A stretch of DNA of 64,000 bases from Pseudanabaena yagii GIHE-NHR1 (GCF_012863495.1 NZ_JAAVJL010000001.1:1911001-1975000), one strand, 5' to 3'. Counted from the first letter of the stretch, positions 54,183 to 64,000 are shown. Notes: a model not told the origin generated them from the letters alone. A program made the numbers and translations.

Positions 54183-57100
54183 GGAAACTTAGATGTAACT
54201 AAATGTGGCTCTTCTAAAAATATTGCTGGCATTTCCGCAGGATGCTCAAGAGGTTTAGATTTTGATTTCCTATCGAGCAGCATATAGGTTTCCATTTCAC
54301 CGCGACCTTTAATAAACACCTTGCCACGATGCCAGAAAGAATAATTGTGTTTGAGTAAGTCATAGGTTGCCTCTGTCACTTGAATACCTCCAGCTAAACC
54401 GTGAGATTCCATGCGACTAGCTAGGTTTACAGCATCACCCCATAGATCATAGATAAACTTGCGGATACCAATTACCCCTGCGACAACAGAACCCGTATTA
54501 ATGCCAATGCGTAAACGGAAAGGAGTTCCATCGTCACCGCGTTTAAAGTTCGCTATTTCTTTTTGCATTGCTAAAGCCATTTCCGCGATCGCTTCAGCAT
54601 GATCGGGTCGCGATGTGGGCAATCCACCTACCACCATATAGGCATCACCAATGGTTTTAATTTTCTCTAAACCTAACTGATCCGCCAGTCGATCAAATGA
54701 GGAGAAAATACCATTGAGTTTGTTGACTAGTTCATTAGGAGAAATGTTTGTCGCTAGCTCCGTAAAGTCCACTATATCCGCAAATAAAATCGTGACATTA
54801 TCAGATCTAGAAGCGATCGTACTATCACCATGCTTAAGTTGATGCACAATCGCCTTAGGCAAAATATTTAATAGGAGATTTTCTGATTTTTCTTGCTCAG
54901 CCTTGAGTGCCTGCTCCGATTGTTTACGCTCCGTAATATCTTGGACAATGCCTTCATAGGAAACTAAATTACCGTCCTCGTCATAATTGGCACTAGCACT
55001 AATCAATATCCAAATTATGCTGCGATCGCGTTTGTAAGCTAAGGTTTCAAAACTGACGACCGAGCCATGCGTTTCAATCTGATATAAAAATTCTCGATAA
55101 TGCTCAGGCTCTACAAATAGGCGATATTCGTCCAAAGCCACACCAGTGAGCAGCTCGGCGGTTGATTCATAGCCATAAATCTTTGCTAAAGCGGGATTAG
55201 CATTGACATAGCAACCATCGGGCTGTGCTTGGAAAATACCTTCAATCGCATGTTCAAAAATACTGCGATACTTCTCTTCGGCGGTACGCAGTGAGTCTTC
55301 AATTTGTTTCTGATGACTAATATCAATAATCACACCGTCCCAAACTGTGTCGCCATTTTCATGACGATGGGGCTGAGAGATGATGCGTACCCACTTCACG
55401 TTCACAAATAAGCTGGAAACCCGATATTCATGCTCAAAAAAGCTTAGTTCTTCAGCCGATTTATGCACAATCTCATTCAACTTTGCCCGATCCTCTGGAT
55501 GTGCCATATCAAAGACCCATTCCAAATGCTCTGAAAATTCTTCTACGGATATACCGAAAATCTCCTGAGTCCGTGGACTGATATAGGGCATAGAGACTTC
55601 ACCATTAGGATGCAGCACTGCTCGATAAACCACACCGGGGACATTGTCCGCGATCGCCGAAAAGCGTTGTTGACTCTCCCTTAGTAGTATTTCTGCCTGT
55701 TGCCGTTCCGCTGCCTCATTTTGAAGCCGCTTGATCGTTTTTTGTAATTGGATCGTGCGCTGCTCAATGCGTTGCTCTAACAGTTCATTTGCCTCACGCA
55801 AAGCACCCTCAACATTGAGTAGATCTGCCTGTGCCTTGATCAAACGCTGATTTGCCTTAAACAATTTCGACATCGCAGCGCGAGTGATTTCAGGTGCAAG
55901 CTGGTTTCGACCTTTTCCATGACCTCTGCCCAGTAACTCAGCGATCGTAAATTCTAGTTCTTGGGAATCCTTTTCCAGTTGCCAAGTTTGGTGAATACTT
56001 TGAGGAATTTCTGCCAGCATTTCTGTTACCACCGATGAGGTACTAGATTGCAGATCCTCCACCCCTAACCAAGGCAGTGGCTTAATTGGGTCAATGGTAT
56101 ATACAATTTCCAATTTTCCTGTCGATGTTACTTCAGCAATCCGACAAGCCGTGGAAATGTGATGGTTACGCTCCATCGTAATCTTACCCGCAGGAATCAA
56201 AAGACTTTGACCATACACCGATTGCCGTACTGTTTCAACATCAAAAGTTTGCGCTGCTTCAACAGCCAACTTCCACAAAAACACCTGAGCATAGGCAGCC
56301 TGCATCAGCGTGTTGACTACAGGAACTGCACCATTATCTACATCAAACCAAGCTGCGGCTTTACGCAAAAAATCTTGATTCTGGGGACTATCCAAAACCT
56401 GAAAATAATTGGCACTGAGCAGATGACCAGCCAGCGATGATGGATATAGACTTTGAGTGAGTTGATGGAGTTCTACATCTGTCAAGCGAAGGGATAGGAC
56501 AGGAATATCTCTGGCTTTGATATCGGCAATGGCATACTGTTGCAAAAAGGCGATCGAATTGTCGGGGGTTAGCGTATTAATAACAATATCAGGGGCAATA
56601 TTCTTAATTTTGGCAATACTATCTTGATATTCATAAATATTGCGCGGCACATAGTCTTCACACAACAACAAGCCATTTTGTTGTTTTAATTGAGCGCGAA
56701 TAATTTTGTTAACTGTGCGGGAATAAATACCATCCGTCCCAATGATGTAGATACGATCACCTTTATTTTGGGACAGCCATGTAATCACTGGCTGCACAAC
56801 TTGATTGGGACATGCGCCTGTATAAAATACGTTTTTAGAAAACTCTAATCCTTCATAGGCATAGGGATACCAAAGTTGCACATGCTGTTTTTCGAGGATT
56901 GGAATCAGACTTTTACGCGCTGACGATGTACAAACTCCAAATAAATTACTAATTCCGAACTCATCAAGGAAGTATTTCCCTTGTACAGCGATGTTTTGCT
57001 CATGGGGAGCCATATCAAACACCACTGGCTCAATCGTTTTCCCTAATATTCCCCCAGATTGATTTATTTCTGCGATCGCCATCAATGTCGCATCTTTAAC

Positions 57101-57211
57101 TAGCATCTCTCTAGTACCCAAGCTGCCACTGAGAAAATGCATAATCCCAACTCTCATGACATCAGTCCCCTGATTGCTTTCAGTATTTAAGGACTTAGTC
57201 TCTTGATTCAT
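54179..57211 (-). CDS. Class III adenylate cyclase with N-terminal UrtA-like ligand-binding domain and two PAS domains
   Basis: A 1010-aa protein. Residues about 20-375 closely follow the urea/short-amide binding protein UrtA (VGIMHFLSGSLGTREMLVKD, AIAEINQSGGILGK, YPYAYEGLEFSKNVFYTGACPNQ), but with no signal peptide or membrane helix, so ligand sensing would be cytoplasmic. A coiled coil (about 445-515) and two PAS domains (about 523-640, 647-765) follow. The catalytic domain (from about 795) has metal Asp residues in FADIVDFT and GDAYMVVGG, with Lys in KIKTIGDAY and Asp in YDLWGDAVN, the pair that selects ATP, so it should make cAMP. RIGINTGSVVAGVIG is intact. No receptor partner is needed. 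Likely input: a urea-, amide- or amino-acid-like ligand. Confidence 0.9.
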   Translation of the reverse strand: MNQETKSLNTESNQGTDVMRVGIMHFLSGSLGTREMLVKDATLMAIAEINQSGGILGKTIEPVVFDMAPHEQNIAVQGKYFLDEFGISNLFGVCTSSARKSLIPILEKQHVQLWYPYAYEGLEFSKNVFYTGACPNQVVQPVITWLSQNKGDRIYIIGTDGIYSRTVNKIIRAQLKQQNGLLLCEDYVPRNIYEYQDSIAKIKNIAPDIVINTLTPDNSIAFLQQYAIADIKARDIPVLSLRLTDVELHQLTQSLYPSSLAGHLLSANYFQVLDSPQNQDFLRKAAAWFDVDNGAVPVVNTLMQAAYAQVFLWKLAVEAAQTFDVETVRQSVYGQSLLIPAGKITMERNHHISTACRIAEVTSTGKLEIVYTIDPIKPLPWLGVEDLQSSTSSVVTEMLAEIPQSIHQTWQLEKDSQELEFTIAELLGRGHGKGRNQLAPEITRAAMSKLFKANQRLIKAQADLLNVEGALREANELLEQRIEQRTIQLQKTIKRLQNEAAERQQAEILLRESQQRFSAIADNVPGVVYRAVLHPNGEVSMPYISPRTQEIFGISVEEFSEHLEWVFDMAHPEDRAKLNEIVHKSAEELSFFEHEYRVSSLFVNVKWVRIISQPHRHENGDTVWDGVIIDISHQKQIEDSLRTAEEKYRSIFEHAIEGIFQAQPDGCYVNANPALAKIYGYESTAELLTGVALDEYRLFVEPEHYREFLYQIETHGSVVSFETLAYKRDRSIIWILISASANYDEDGNLVSYEGIVQDITERKQSEQALKAEQEKSENLLLNILPKAIVHQLKHGDSTIASRSDNVTILFADIVDFTELATNISPNELVNKLNGIFSSFDRLADQLGLEKIKTIGDAYMVVGGLPTSRPDHAEAIAEMALAMQKEIANFKRGDDGTPFRLRIGINTGSVVAGVIGIRKFIYDLWGDAVNLASRMESHGLAGGIQVTEATYDLLKHNYSFWHRGKVFIKGRGEMETYMLLDRKSKSKPLEHPAEMPAIFLEEPHLVTSKFP

Positions 57212-57728
57212 GATGGCTGATACTCCTTAAACATTAACGCGAGTTCTAATCATAAAAATGCCAATGTTGGCTGGGTGATATTCACATCATTCTTGGTATT
57301 AGCGATACAGTTTTTCTGAGTAATATGTGCATGAGCATCTTCTATATTTGCGGAAATCTGTTAATGCCATCTAAATTAAGACGATCGCTAAGCAGATGAT
57401 AGTTAAACTGACTACACTACAAGCATGAATGTGTATTTATAAGATCTATATATTTATGCGGCTTTTTTTAGTGATTTATGGACTATATATCTTAATTTTT
57501 GTCTCAAAATATAATTTAAATCCTCATAATTAATAAATAAATTACAAAAAAAATCAAAAAATTGCCTAGGAAATATCCTACACGGTTTTAATTTAGCTCG
57601 ATCTACCACAAATTATGTTCGGCGAAATGGCTCAAACTAACTTCCTGCTCGTGGACAGGAAATCAAATTGCGTATTTTAAATTTCTGCCAAAAAAGCCAA
57701 AAGATTACGCTTTGAGATGCTGTAAATA
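57212..57728. other. Intergenic region between cyclase and CBS-PAS kinase genes, no gene seen
   Basis: About 517 A/T-rich bases with the cyclase promoter presumably near its start. No repeat of the palindromic family, no RNA gene and no ORF of interest was recognised. Confidence 0.4.
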
Positions 57729-60122
57729 TTAGATGTTGCCAATATTTACAGTATTTGCCAATAAGTGAGAATTCCTCAAATAAATCGCTTTGGCAATTGA
57801 CTGATGTAGCACTAACAAAGTTTCAGCCCGATTTGTATCTAGCTCCTCTAGACTTAACCCCGCACATTCATGCAAACTTAACCCTGCAAATCGATTTTTT
57901 AGCCAATCAATTTCTACTACCGATGCCCGCGTGATTATCAAAATCGGTAAATCAGCAAACATTTCCAGTTGACTAATAGTTTCTAAATAGGTCAATAGGA
58001 GTTGGCGATCGCCATCCAATAAAAATAAATCTGGCTGCCAAATTTTTGATAACACTTCGCATTGGGGCAAATCATCGGCTTCTAGCAAACAATGCCCCAA
58101 ATCCTGCAACAAATTAATTACCGTATCATCCAGATTGTGATTTAAATATAAAAATTTCAGGGGCTTGGGAATAGTCAAGGAGTGGGGCAGAAAAACATGT
58201 AATTCTGCGGCTTTGATTGGCTTCAGCAAAATACCATCAGCCTGATGCACAGTAATTCTTGGTTCATCCGCACGTTTCATCATGACCATCCGAATATGCT
58301 GTGTGATCGGATCGCCTTTCAGCAGCGCGAGCACATCCCATCCCGACAGCATAGGCAAATCTGGACTTAATAAAATCAAACAAGGCTGTAAACGTCTTGC
58401 CTTTTCCAAAGCCTCAGTCCCCGATCGCGCAATTACCACTTGATAGTCCAAGTCCCCTAGCGTCGTTCTCAGCCAGTCCACCACCTCAGAGGAGGTTTCG
58501 ACAATTAATACTAAGCGGCTACGAACACCGTTATTACTCAAAGTTTGTTGATCAGAGTTGGTAGGTTCAGGGGGCAGCAAAATTGTAAACTGGCTCCCCA
58601 CATCTACTTGAGAGACAAAAGTAATATCACCACCATGCAAACGGGCTAAATGTCTGGTTAACAGTAAACTCGAACCCGTACCTTCAAACCGACGGGTTAA
58701 CACATTTTCCATCTGTTGAAATTTTTGAAATACCAAACATTGTTTTTCTTCAGGAATACCAATACCTTGATCCCATACGGTGAGCGCCAGCCAACCTTCC
58801 CACCAACGCACAGTAATACCAATTTTAGGAGAGCTATGGGGCAAATCTCCAACTAATCCCGATGGCAGCACACTAAATTTAAACGCATTGGATAGCAAAT
58901 TGACGAGCATTTGCTGTAATCGCGTCTCATCTGCGGAAATTGTCTGGATCGTAGGATCGATATCCAAATTGATATCTAGTTCCCAACCTTCTTCAAAGTT
59001 GTAATTACGAGAAATTGCTGAATCTTGCTGGACTAATTTCCGCACTTGTTGAATACTTTTGAGGCAAACATCTTTAACCGAAACTGTCTCGGAATATAGC
59101 TCTAGTTGCCCTGCTTCAGCTTTGGCAAGGTCAAAAATATTATCAATAATAGAAACTAATTGACGACCACTTTGATGGATCATTTTCACGTAGCGACTTT
59201 GGCGATCGTTCAACTCCCCAAAAGTATTGTTACTCAGCAAACTGGCAATCCCAATCACCGAAGTTAAAGGTGTTTTTAACTCATGGTTAATACAGGTCAA
59301 AAATTCGTCCTTGAGACGGCTTAAACCTGATAGCTCTTGTGCCAGATTTTTTTGAGCGCTGATATCATAGGCGATCGATAGCTCTAGACCTTGGAGACTT
59401 CCTTGGAGTGGGACATTCACCACCTGCCAAGTAAAGGATTGCCCATCAGTTGTACAAAATTGATGGGTTTCTGGGATCTGGGTCTGAAGCAATTGGTGTG
59501 CATCTTCGGGAGCCACAAAATCACCAGATGCATCACCCGAAATCGTATGGTTCTGAGCACCTGAGCGAGGAGATAAATCATATAAACTATTGCGCCATGA
59601 AGAATTCATCCCCACGATCGCCCCGTTTTGATCACTCACCCTCACAGGTAGAGGCAACTGATAAATGAGCGGCAACAATAATGAAGCCATGGCAGATTGA
59701 TCAGTTTGTTCAGTTTTGATAATGGCTCTTAATAGGACAGAAACCTCTAAAACACCTGCAAATTTGCCATCACTATCTACCAAAGCCCATGTCTCCGCCG
59801 AATGCCGATATTGTGAAATTCTTTGCAGAAAATCAGCCACGGTCATCGAGAGAGAGATGGATGGCAATGGCTCAAGATCAATATTTTCTAAAGCGATCGC
59901 AGGGGCAACAAAAGTACAACTATCAGACTCATCTTGCCAATTTAATAAACAACGCGCACTAAATAAACCTTGAGGCAGCTCATTTGCATCCAGCACCACC
60001 ACACTAGACCAACCCTTTTTCAGAAGGTTTAATGCTTCAGAAGTTCTGGTAGGCAGTCGGCAAATTGCCACCAGAGACTGTCCATATATTTCTAAAGACT
60101 GATTTAAGACGAGGGAGTCCAT
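57729..60122 (-). CDS. CBS-PAS histidine kinase with two receiver-like C-terminal domains, divergent from kaiA
   Basis: A 797-aa protein. N-terminal residues about 10-140 look like a pair of CBS domains (AICRLPTRTSEALNLLKKGW, LVDSDGKFAGVLEVSVLLRA). A PAS domain follows (about 155-265), HisKA with CINHELKTPLTSVIGIASLL (His near 280), HATPase_c with DQGIGIPEEK and a GTGSSLLLTRHLARLHGG lid, then two receiver-like domains. In the first (about 505-625) the usual DD and phospho-Asp are replaced (LIVETS; LILLSPDLP) while the KP pair remains, making it a pseudo-receiver as in CikA. The second (about 640-770) keeps PDLFLLDGD but lacks other receiver landmarks. Its start is 163 bases from the kaiA start on the other strand, suggesting a clock-input or output role. 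Confidence 0.85.
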   Translation of the reverse strand: MDSLVLNQSLEIYGQSLVAICRLPTRTSEALNLLKKGWSSVVVLDANELPQGLFSARCLLNWQDESDSCTFVAPAIALENIDLEPLPSISLSMTVADFLQRISQYRHSAETWALVDSDGKFAGVLEVSVLLRAIIKTEQTDQSAMASLLLPLIYQLPLPVRVSDQNGAIVGMNSSWRNSLYDLSPRSGAQNHTISGDASGDFVAPEDAHQLLQTQIPETHQFCTTDGQSFTWQVVNVPLQGSLQGLELSIAYDISAQKNLAQELSGLSRLKDEFLTCINHELKTPLTSVIGIASLLSNNTFGELNDRQSRYVKMIHQSGRQLVSIIDNIFDLAKAEAGQLELYSETVSVKDVCLKSIQQVRKLVQQDSAISRNYNFEEGWELDINLDIDPTIQTISADETRLQQMLVNLLSNAFKFSVLPSGLVGDLPHSSPKIGITVRWWEGWLALTVWDQGIGIPEEKQCLVFQKFQQMENVLTRRFEGTGSSLLLTRHLARLHGGDITFVSQVDVGSQFTILLPPEPTNSDQQTLSNNGVRSRLVLIVETSSEVVDWLRTTLGDLDYQVVIARSGTEALEKARRLQPCLILLSPDLPMLSGWDVLALLKGDPITQHIRMVMMKRADEPRITVHQADGILLKPIKAAELHVFLPHSLTIPKPLKFLYLNHNLDDTVINLLQDLGHCLLEADDLPQCEVLSKIWQPDLFLLDGDRQLLLTYLETISQLEMFADLPILIITRASVVEIDWLKNRFAGLSLHECAGLSLEELDTNRAETLLVLHQSIAKAIYLRNSHLLANTVNIGNI

Positions 60123-60285
60123 ATGCTGAAACCCTTACAGGTTATTGTTAATTAAGTGTCACTTGTCACTGACGGCTGATACATTTCTATATATAGTACG
60201 ATCATCAATCTCACATGATTTTGCTATTTAAGTGCGAAAATAAAGCTTAAGATAAACTTCGTGCCATTCAAACCACCAATAGCCT

Positions 60286-61152
60286 GTGCCTGTTTTGACT
60301 AATTTACAAGTATGCTGTTTGGTGGCAGAAACTGATGTCAACCAAACAAAATCAGATCTCGCAAAATTTTTGCCAGAGGATCGATACACCGTAACGGTTG
60401 TTTCGGACTTAGAATCTCTTGTAAGTTTATTGAAAAAAAACAAAAATGCACAAGATTGTTTAGTTATATTCAGAGATGTTGAGGCTGTTGTCGAGCACCT
60501 CGGTATGCTAAATATTTTTATGCCTACCATACTTGTTCTAGAAGATCTTTATGAACAAAGCGAACCTCATGAACAAAGCGAATCAAAAGACTTTTATAGA
60601 GCCAGTATCAGCATCAGCTTCGATCAGCTCCATGATTTACCAACCATTATCGATCAGGCGATCGCCACCTTTATTAAGATTTCTCCACAAGTTCGCCACC
60701 AAGTCTATGTCAATATTCCTGATACTCCAGTTTCTGAATCCTTAAGTGTCCAACAACAAAGACTAGCTGATAAACTCAATGAGCGATTAGGGTATTTGGG
60801 GGTGTATTACAAACGCGATTCACGGTTATTCCTACGCAACCTATCTCCCGAGGATAGGCAGGAGTATCTCGGACGCTTAAGAAGCATCTATCGATCCATC
60901 ATATTGGAATATTTCTCCGAAAAAAATAATGATTTAAACCAGAAAATCGATGAATTCGTTAACCTCTCTTTTTTCGCAGATATTTCTGTCTCACAGGTTC
61001 TCGAAATTCATATGGAACTAATGGACGAATTTGCTAAACAGTTAAGACTAGAAGGTAGAAATGATGAAATTTTATTAGATTATCGGATTACGTTGATTGA
61101 CATGATTGCTCATCTTTGCGAGCTATACCGCCGTTCTATCCCCAGATCCTAA
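60286..61152 (+). CDS. kaiA: Circadian clock protein KaiA
   Basis: KaiA stimulates KaiC autophosphorylation. The 288-aa protein starts at GTG 60286. Residues 1-140 form a pseudo-receiver domain and the C-terminus the KaiC-binding four-helix domain, with LNERLGYLGVYYKRDSRLFLRN, VNLSFFADISVSQVLEIHME and LLDYRITLIDMIAHLCELYR, nearly the same as in Synechococcus. It is full length (284 aa in S. elongatus). No strong ribosome-binding site. First gene of the cluster kaiA-kaiB-kaiC, with 191 bases before kaiB, so kaiBC may have a separate promoter. Confidence 0.96.
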   Translation: MPVLTNLQVCCLVAETDVNQTKSDLAKFLPEDRYTVTVVSDLESLVSLLKKNKNAQDCLVIFRDVEAVVEHLGMLNIFMPTILVLEDLYEQSEPHEQSESKDFYRASISISFDQLHDLPTIIDQAIATFIKISPQVRHQVYVNIPDTPVSESLSVQQQRLADKLNERLGYLGVYYKRDSRLFLRNLSPEDRQEYLGRLRSIYRSIILEYFSEKNNDLNQKIDEFVNLSFFADISVSQVLEIHMELMDEFAKQLRLEGRNDEILLDYRITLIDMIAHLCELYRRSIPRS

Positions 61153-61343
61153 GCCAACTAATAATTCCAATTCCAAATAAAATCTTAATCAGAATTGGTA
61201 TCGATATGAAAAACCATCTCAAATCTTGAAACTTTATCAATATTTGCCCGTAGCTCCAGACTAAATGCAAAAATCTAATCTATAGAACTATAGAAGTTTA
61301 AGAGATTAAGTTATAAATAGCCGAAGCACACCAAATTAATGAA

Positions 61344-61643
61344 ATGATTCGTAAAACATACGTCCTTAAACTCTACGTCGCAGGAAATACGCCCAACTCA
61401 GTAAGGGCGCTAAAGATGCTTAACGATATCCTTGAAAAAGAATTTCAAGGAGTTTATACATTAAAGGTAATTGATGTGCTGAAAAACCCACAATTAGCTG
61501 AAGAAGATAAAATATTGGCGACCCCAACTTTAGCTAAGGTTTTACCACCCCCTGTTAGAAAAATTATTGGCGATTTGTCTGATCGCGAAAAGGTTTTAAT
61601 TGGACTAGATTTACTATATGAGGAACTAATTGGCAATGACTAG
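61344..61643 (+). CDS. kaiB: Circadian clock protein KaiB
   Basis: KaiB is a fold-switching thioredoxin-like protein that binds phosphorylated KaiC and sequesters KaiA. The 99-aa sequence has [40 protein letters not shown] and [16 protein letters not shown], all family landmarks. It overlaps kaiC by 8 bases. Confidence 0.98.
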   Translation: MIRKTYVLKLYVAGNTPNSVRALKMLNDILEKEFQGVYTLKVIDVLKNPQLAEEDKILATPTLAKVLPPPVRKIIGDLSDREKVLIGLDLLYEELIGND

Positions 61644-63207
61644 CTCAACCACCCCAAATAATAACAACGAAATTAACGATAACAAAAGGCAAGAGCTAGG
61701 TGTACAGAAGTTACGCACCATGATTGAGGGGTTAGATGACATCACTCATGGTGGTCTACCAAAGGGGCGATCGACTCTGGTAAGCGGTACTTCTGGTACT
61801 GGTAAAACACTTTTAGCCATGCAATTTCTCTACAACGGCATTACAGGGTTAGATGAGCATGGCGTATTTGTCACCTTTGAAGAATCTCCCTCAGACATTA
61901 TCAAAAATGCCTATAGCTTTAACTGGGATCTTCAAGAATTAATCGATCAAGGTAGATTATTTATTCTTGATGCTTCTCCTGACCCTGAAGGTCAAGAAGT
62001 AGTTGGGGACTTCGATCTATCAGCTTTAATCGAACGCATTCAATACGCAATTATTAAGTACAAAGCCAAACGAATCTCCATTGATTCGATGACTGCTATA
62101 TTTCAACAATATGATTCTCTAGGCTTAGTCCGTCGAGAAATTTTCCGTATAGTTGCACGGCTCAAATCCCTTGGTGTCACTACAGTTATGACCACCGAGA
62201 GAGAATTAGAATATGGACCAGTAGCCCGCTTTGGGGTTGAAGAATTTGTTTCCGATAATGTCATCATCTTAAGAAACGTTTTAGATGGAGAACGCCGCCA
62301 CCGTACCGCCGAAATTCTCAAGTTGCGTGGCACAACTCATATGAAAGGCGAGTTCCCATTTACAATGACCAGCAAAGGGATCAATATCTTCCCCCTAGGT
62401 GCAATGCGACTTACCCAAAAATCTTCTAACACCAGAGTATCTTCAGGTATTAGCACTTTGGATGAAATGTGTGGAGGAGGCTACTTTAAGGACTCAATCA
62501 TCTTGACTACTGGGGCAACAGGTACTGGTAAAACCCTGATGGTCAGTAAGTTTATCGAAAATGGTTGCGAAAATGGTGAACGGGCGATCCTGTTTGCCTA
62601 TGAGGAGTCTCGGCAACAACTGACACGCAATGCCTCGTCTTGGGGTACAGACTTCGACAAGTGGGAAAGTTCAGGTTTACTCAAAATTATCTGCGTATAT
62701 CCTGAATCCTCTGGATTAGAAGATCATTTACAAGTAATTAAGTCCGAAATCGAAGCCTTTAAGCCCTCTCGTATTGCGATCGACTCTCTTTCAGCACTTG
62801 CTAGAGGGGTTAGCAACAATACCTTCCGTCAATTTGTGATTGGTCTTACTGGCTATGTCAAACAAGAAGAAATTACTGGCTTGTTTACTAATACCACTGA
62901 TCAATTCATGGGTTCACATTCGATTACCGAATCCCATATTTCCACAATTACCGACACGATCATTCTGCTGCAATATGTAGAAATTCGCGGTCAAATGTCT
63001 CGTGCTGTCAACGTCTTCAAAATGCGCGGATCTCGCCATGACAGCCGCATTCGTGAATACATCATTACCGATCAAGGCGCACAGATTAAGGATTCCTTCC
63101 AAGGCTTCGAGAGAATTCTCAGCGGTTCACCCACTAGAGTCTCCGTCGATGAAAAATCTGAACTATCACGAATCATTCGTGGGGTATCAGTAGAACCTCT
63201 AGAATAA
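61636..63207 (+). CDS. kaiC: Circadian clock ATPase/kinase KaiC
   Basis: KaiC is the hexameric clock core that autophosphorylates and dephosphorylates in a day-long cycle. ATG 61636 (523 aa) is chosen over a TTG two codons upstream. It has two RecA-like domains with Walker A GTSGTGKT (near 50-57) and TGATGTGKT (near 291-299), catalytic Glu pairs in TFEESPSDI and FAYEESR, and the phosphorylation pair Ser436-Thr437 in SHISTITDT (Ser431/Thr432 in S. elongatus). The C-terminal A-loop and tail are present. Length matches the family (519 aa). Confidence 0.98.
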   Translation: MTSSTTPNNNNEINDNKRQELGVQKLRTMIEGLDDITHGGLPKGRSTLVSGTSGTGKTLLAMQFLYNGITGLDEHGVFVTFEESPSDIIKNAYSFNWDLQELIDQGRLFILDASPDPEGQEVVGDFDLSALIERIQYAIIKYKAKRISIDSMTAIFQQYDSLGLVRREIFRIVARLKSLGVTTVMTTERELEYGPVARFGVEEFVSDNVIILRNVLDGERRHRTAEILKLRGTTHMKGEFPFTMTSKGINIFPLGAMRLTQKSSNTRVSSGISTLDEMCGGGYFKDSIILTTGATGTGKTLMVSKFIENGCENGERAILFAYEESRQQLTRNASSWGTDFDKWESSGLLKIICVYPESSGLEDHLQVIKSEIEAFKPSRIAIDSLSALARGVSNNTFRQFVIGLTGYVKQEEITGLFTNTTDQFMGSHSITESHISTITDTIILLQYVEIRGQMSRAVNVFKMRGSRHDSRIREYIITDQGAQIKDSFQGFERILSGSPTRVSVDEKSELSRIIRGVSVEPLE

Positions 63208-63236
63208 AAAAGTGGGGCTTTCGCCCCACTTTTTTA
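63205..63236. terminator. Terminator after kaiC
   Basis: AAAAAAGTGGGGC and complement with a TTTC loop, starting at the kaiC stop and ending in T6; it also reaches the stop of the convergent pentapeptide gene. Confidence 0.92.
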
Positions 63237-63728
63237 TTCACACCCCAAAGATTCACGGGTATCAACCCCAGTTTTAGAGTTAACACCAGAAGCTACTTGA
63301 CAGAGCTTTTTTGCCTGCAACACATCTAAAAGTGCATTGCTAAAGTCAGCACCAATAATATTTACACCATCAAAAGTTGCTTGCAGCATATTAGCGTCAG
63401 CCAAAATCGCATCACTTAAATCTGAATTCTTAAATCTAGAAACATAAGCTATTCCCGAGCTAAAGTCGATCCCATGTAAATTAGCTCCATCGAGAAAAAC
63501 TCCGTTAAAGACTGCTCCGCGTAAATCAGCATTACTAAAATTAGTATTCTTAAAGGTCGCATTTGTAAACTCTGCTCTGATTAGATTTTTTCCCGAAAAG
63601 TCTTCACCTCCTACTGCATTTAAAATTGATTTCGTAACACTCGAAGAACTAGCAGCGTGAGCTGACAATGGCATTACAAACATTACTACTGCCACAAAGA
63701 CACTTACAATTAATCTGTAATATTTCAT
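63234..63728 (-). CDS. Exported pentapeptide-repeat protein
   Basis: A 164-aa protein with a clear signal peptide ([23 protein letters not shown], cleavage after AHA). The mature part has about ten pentapeptide repeats of the A(D/N)LxX type ([40 protein letters not shown]), which fold into a right-handed quadrilateral beta helix. Similar cyanobacterial proteins are found in the thylakoid lumen or periplasm. Two Cys near the C-terminus (KLCQ, LGCE) may pair. Function unknown. Convergent with kaiC. Confidence 0.88.
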   Translation of the reverse strand: MKYYRLIVSVFVAVVMFVMPLSAHAASSSSVTKSILNAVGGEDFSGKNLIRAEFTNATFKNTNFSNADLRGAVFNGVFLDGANLHGIDFSSGIAYVSRFKNSDLSDAILADANMLQATFDGVNIIGADFSNALLDVLQAKKLCQVASGVNSKTGVDTRESLGCE

Positions 63729-63834
63729 AATCCATTAAGAATAATTTTTGTATTGCTAATAAATATTAACCTTCAGTATAAAGCTTCTTTTGGCAACTTA
63801 TAGAAACATCAAAAATTCACTACAGTCTATATTT

Positions 63835-63999
63835 TTAGGCATCAACGCTCTCATCATTTTGAGATGATATTTGTGGTACAAGTTGCGATCGCTGAGATTC
63901 CGAAATCAAACCTTCCAATAGCTGTTTAGCCTCTACTTGTTTCTTAGCATTCAACGAAACATAACTCACTGTTATCACCGAATCACTGTTTGACGCCGC
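63835..63999 (-). CDS. 3' end of an unidentified gene, truncated by the window edge
   Basis: The minus-strand frame is open from 63999 to a TAA at 63835, giving a 54-residue C-terminal fragment (AASNSDSVITVSYVSLNAKK...ISSQNDESVDA). It has coding-like composition. Too short to identify; the start lies beyond the window. Confidence 0.55.
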   Translation of the reverse strand, partial: AASNSDSVITVSYVSLNAKKQVEAKQLLEGLISESQRSQLVPQISSQNDESVDA

Positions 64000-64000
64000 C

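Noticed and set aside
1..64000. tRNA or rRNA genes
   Set aside because: No T-loop GGTTCRANNCC with a matching acceptor stem and no rRNA segments were noticed; a covariance-model scan would be the decisive test.

Overview
The window is cyanobacterial chromosome. The evidence is a complete kaiABC clock locus, photosystem II genes (psbI, ycf39), the chlorophyll gene acsF, several small cyanobacteria-type proteins, and many copies of the HIP1-type octamer GCGATCGC. Base composition, the fermentation genes and gene style suggest a filamentous Pseudanabaena/Limnothrix-like organism, but that placement is inference. No rRNA, tRNA, CRISPR array or transposase gene was seen.

Layout. 0-3.7 kb: the 3' part of a hybrid histidine kinase and a YyaL-type thioredoxin-fold protein. 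3.8-9.6 kb: a mixed-acid fermentation cluster on the minus strand, pflB-pflA-adhE, with a recognisable promoter and a leader hairpin. 9.8-10.8 kb: two MITE-like elements around a small exported protein gene. 10.9-15.7 kb: tldD translationally coupled to a HisKA_2 kinase, then a secreted alpha/beta hydrolase. 15.8-26.5 kb: a type I restriction-modification island on the minus strand, ordered hsdM, Uma2 nuclease, GIY-YIG protein, hsdS, a DUF2281-type antitoxin with MazF, and hsdR. The island is saturated with a short palindromic repeat family (core TTCGACTTCGCTCAG and variants). That family lies between the genes, forms a five-unit array of about 173 bp per unit, and is inserted in frame inside hsdR, hsdM and the GIY-YIG gene.

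26.9-41.5 kb: core genes acsF, an MFS transporter, a DEAD-box helicase, rpsT, a CNT nucleoside transporter, ycf39 and metH. They are followed by a two-gene AAA ATPase plus TOPRIM-like pair that resembles OLD/PARIS-type defence modules. 41.5-54 kb: lnt, an M48 protease, a Ser/Thr kinase with an ARC6-like C-terminal domain, smpB, an ABC exporter, the 38-codon psbI, a GAF protein, amt, and a metallo-beta-lactamase-fold protein downstream of a perfect CRP-type site. 54-64 kb: signalling and clock genes. These are an adenylate cyclase fused to a UrtA-like ligand-binding domain, a CBS-PAS-kinase with pseudo-receiver domains divergent from kaiABC, a pentapeptide-repeat exported protein, and the 3' end of an unidentified gene cut by the window edge.

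The most unusual parts are the repeat-invaded restriction island (with an inverted pair of related MITE-like elements near either side), the AAA/TOPRIM pair, and the signalling cluster in which a probable cAMP producer lies about 1.2 kb from a consensus CRP site.
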